Positions 51,883 through 64,000 of a DNA stretch of 64,000 nucleotides are shown one piece after another (position 1 is the stretch's first letter; each line of letters starts with the position of its first letter). The stretch comes from Odobenus rosmarus divergens (taxonomy: Eukaryota > Chordata > Mammalia > Carnivora > Odobenidae), in the NCBI RefSeq assembly GCF_000321225.1, contig NW_004451869.1:248001-312000 (forward strand), written 5' to 3'. The notes beneath the pieces were generated by a model. That model did not search any database, had not been told where the DNA came from, and saw nothing but the letters and a program-made list of their open reading frames with translations. Position numbers and translations under genes: made by a program.

Positions 51883-51917
51883 AGATGTATAAAAATTTTT
51901 AACCAAAGCAATTTGAT

Positions 51918-51998
51918 CGCCCTCTCCCTCTGCCTGCCACTCCCCCTGCTTGTGCTCTCTCCCTCTCTGTCAAATAAATAAATCTTTAAAAAAAAGAG
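51918..51998 (+). repeat. SINEC 3' half, plus
   Basis: Only the CT block and AAATAAATAAATCTT tail remain; strongly 5' truncated. Confidence 0.8.
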
Positions 51999-52209
51999 AG
52001 AGAGACGTATGTGAATATTTCTGAATAACCTTATACAACCACCATAATTCACTCCCTTTGATCTATCTTTCGACTTCCTTCCATGTACCTATTCATGTTA
52101 TCTGTTAATTTATCTTTTGCTTACAAATATAATTAATCCAGCTGCTTTGGGGCCATGACAGAGCTAGTAGTATTTCTTTAGAATGCTCTACTTCAAAAAA
52201 TCCTCTTTA

Positions 52210-52398
52210 TGGGGGTGCCTGGATGGCTCAGTTGGTTGGGCATCTGCCTTTGGGTTGTGATCCCGGGGTGCTTGTGTCGAGGCCTGCGTTGGGCTCCTTG
52301 GTCATTGGAGAGCCTGCTTCTCCCTCTCCCTCTACTGCTTTCCCTGCTTGTGGTCTCTCTCTCTCTCTTTCTCTCAAATAAATAAATTTTTAAAAAAT
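52210..52398 (+). repeat. SINEC, plus
   Basis: Flanked by AAATCCTCTTTATGG and AAATCCTTGTTATGG. Confidence 0.9.
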
Positions 52399-52689
52399 CC
52401 TTGTTATGGTGTTAGAGAAATTTTTTCAGAGACATCTTGGGATGCTACCTTGATTTAGAGCTCGGAGGAATTTTGAGTGAGCTTTTATGCCAGAGAAATC
52501 TTAGCTGGGATCATCTCTTCCCACCTTGAGTGTACAAACCCACTTCTCTCTCTTATGTGGCTGGGAGTCAGAATGTGGTGTCGGGCACTAACGTCATTGG
52601 GAAGTGGTTAACATGCTTCTCCAGCAAAGTACTTGAATTTATTTTGCGAGGAGATGATGTCCAGGTTTAGTGGAAAACACCCTTCATGA

Positions 52690-62300
<9,611 letters not shown>

Positions 62301-62359
62301 GTAAGTGACAGCTTCTCATACTTGGTGACTGTCCTTGGCTGCTAAGCCAGTTCTGCTTT

Positions 62360-62606
62360 TCTTTTTTTTTTTTTTTTTAATTTTTAAAAATTGTTCTTTT
62401 TTATTTTAATTTATTTTATTTTTTTAAAGATTTTATTTATTTGACAGAGAGAGACACAGCGAGAGAGGGAACACAAGCAGGGGGAGTGGGAGAAGCAGGC
62501 TTCCCGCTGAGCAGGGAGCCTGATGTGGGGCTCGATCCCAGGACCCTGGGATCATGACCTGAGCCGAAGGCAGACGCCTAACCCACTGAGCCACCCAGGT
62601 GCCCCC
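62360..62606 (-). repeat. SINEC, minus
   Basis: Flanked by CAGTTCTGCTTTTCTT on both sides, exact 16 bp. It starts 60 bp after coding exon 5. Confidence 0.93.
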
Positions 62607-62894
62607 AGTTCTGCTTTTCTTAATTAAAATGCAAGTTTGGCACATTCTAAAACTTGTGTATTCCTTGCCTTCTCCCCATGAAGGAAGCAACCTCTGACAC
62701 TCCAGGGTTGGGGGGTCGTGGTGTTGGCAGGGTGTGCAGCTCAGGGAAGGACCCCCCCTCCGCCCCCCAACAAGAGCTGAGACAGGATTCTGCTCCCAGG
62801 TGTCAGCCCGGCAAGCTTCCACAGCCCACACATGGAGGGCAGTAGAGCCGACCTTGTCCTTGAGGGCAGGAACATGAGGATGCTGGGTCACTTC

Positions 62895-63090
62895 ATGGTC
62901 TTTGAGCAGCAACCATGGGCTAGGCATTGTTCGATTCGGGAGTGGGTCTAGGAGGTATGACCATTCCTGCGCTTCTGAGACTTACAGTCTAAAAAGAACC
63001 AGACTGTCCAACAGAGAAGCAGCGATGACCCATGATCTTCTCAGGATGGCTGGTGATCATCCCCAGAATCCTGGGAAGAGGTTAGAATTT
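62895..63090 (+). repeat. Old interspersed repeat (L2-like)
   Basis: CATGGGCTAGGCATTGTTCG and GAGACTTACAGTCTAAAAAG resemble the ancient repeat at 10.87 kb. Confidence 0.4.
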
Positions 63091-63660
63091 TGTGATCAGA
63101 AGGGCTTTCGTGGAGGACGAGGCTCTCAAGCTAAGCAGGGTCTCAACATGTTGGTTCTGCCAGGAAGCCCGTCCCATGTGCTCAGGCAGAAAGCAGCATG
63201 GGTGGGTGGGTGTTGGAGGCCACGGTTCAGAACCCACGACCCTTCATAATCTTAACTTATGATGTTGAAGGGACCAAAAAATAAGAATTTTGTCAGAAGC
63301 ATTTGGAGATCCACCTCTGCCCACTTCTTATTTCCTTATTCTGGAACATAGTTGGAAATGGTGGGCCATGGCTGTCCTTGAGAGACTAGGTCTAAGAGTC
63401 CAAGACTACATAGGTACAGAAACAAAAGGCCCTGGGGAGGGGTGGGGTAGAGTTCACAAGGCACATACAGGGTACACAGGGCAATGTGACGTTGTCCCGA
63501 GCCTGAACTACTCACGGAGCAAAACCCATTTCCAGAGCAATTGTAAGTTCCTAGAATTCCCTAGCTGCTGTTAAAGCAGGAACCTGAGGGTGAGGGGCGG
63601 CAGGTGACCAGGTGACCATTGTCCCAGATGGCTTGTATTTTTATTATAGCACAAGACTAG
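63091..63660. other. No feature recognised
   Basis: GTF2IRD2 intron 5 region. The open frame at 63290-63574 has no recognisable domain. Confidence 0.4.
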
Positions 63661-63664
63661 CAGC

Positions 63665-63830
63665 TCACTTACTCAGCACATAGGCTGTACCAGGCACGAT
63701 CCTAAGCACTTTGTACGTATTAAATGATCCTCACCCAACCACCATTTTCAGACAAGGAAACTGAGGCCCAGGAAGGTTTAGTGACTTGTGTGAGGTCGCT
63801 CCAGCCCCAGTCTATTCCTCGGCCCCCATC
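63665..63830 (-). repeat. MIR relic, antisense
   Basis: TACTCAGCACATAGGCTGTA, AAGCACTTTGTACGTATTAA and CAAGGAAACTGAGGCCCAGG follow the MIR reverse complement. Confidence 0.75.
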
Positions 63831-64000
63831 CTGCCCACACACATGGCCCCAGGACCTGAGGGCCGCTCTGAGTTGGTCTCTGCCCAGTAGGATTTTGTAA
63901 GGCCTGGAGCTGGAGTTCTGTTCTCTCTACCTTTGCTTTCACCTTATGTGCCTTTGAATGTTGGCATTTTCAAGGTGCAGAAAGACGCTAGCGTGTGTCT

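Overview
This is mammalian nuclear DNA, most likely from an arctoid (non-canid, non-felid) carnivore such as a bear, seal, sea lion or mustelid. About 80 tRNA-Lys-derived carnivore SINEs (SINEC/CAN) are scattered through it. Their heads read GGGGCGCCTGGGTGGCTCAG and their tails carry a CT-rich block and AAATAAATAAAATCTT. That form resembles the arctoid type better than the dog SINEC_Cf type (GGGATCCCTGGGTGG). Species and family names for repeats come from memory, without a database search.

Two real protein genes are visible, and they are transcribed divergently. (1) RCC1L (WBSCR16) is on the minus strand and complete. It has eleven coding exons between 31560 and 5262, joins in frame through GT-AG introns, and gives a 463-residue mitochondrial RCC1-type beta-propeller. 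Its CpG-island promoter lies at about 30990-31900 and a plausible poly(A) signal at 4615-4620. (2) GTF2IRD2 is on the plus strand and only its 5' part is present. Five coding exons lie between 53096 and 62300, with a probable non-coding first exon in the CpG island at about 41700-42780. It runs off the right edge. The order RCC1L-GTF2IRD2 is that of the 7q11.23 (Williams-Beuren) region in its ancestral, mouse-like arrangement. The first 2.1 kb may be the 3' UTR of a convergent plus-strand neighbour, by synteny CASTOR2 (GATSL2), but no coding sequence is seen there.

Layout: 1-2.1 kb possible 3' UTR; 2.27-2.72 kb MLT1-like LTR; 4.6-31.6 kb RCC1L; 31.9-41.6 kb intergenic, full of SINE and old LINE-1 fragments; 41.7-42.8 kb CpG island; 42.8-53 kb probable GTF2IRD2 intron 1; 53.1-64 kb GTF2IRD2 exons and introns. 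The RCC1L 3' half (6.3-15.7 kb) has no recognisable SINE, while the rest has roughly one every 600 bp.

The two proteins do not act in one pathway. RCC1L works in mitochondria and GTF2IRD2 is a nuclear TFII-I family protein. I found no undescribed biological system. The most interesting material is structural: a tandem duplication that preserves an empty SINE site beside a filled one, several nested transposon insertions with readable target-site duplications, a U6 retropseudogene, and promoter motifs (YY1 site overlapping a 7-codon uORF at RCC1L; an RFX X-box in the GTF2IRD2 island).
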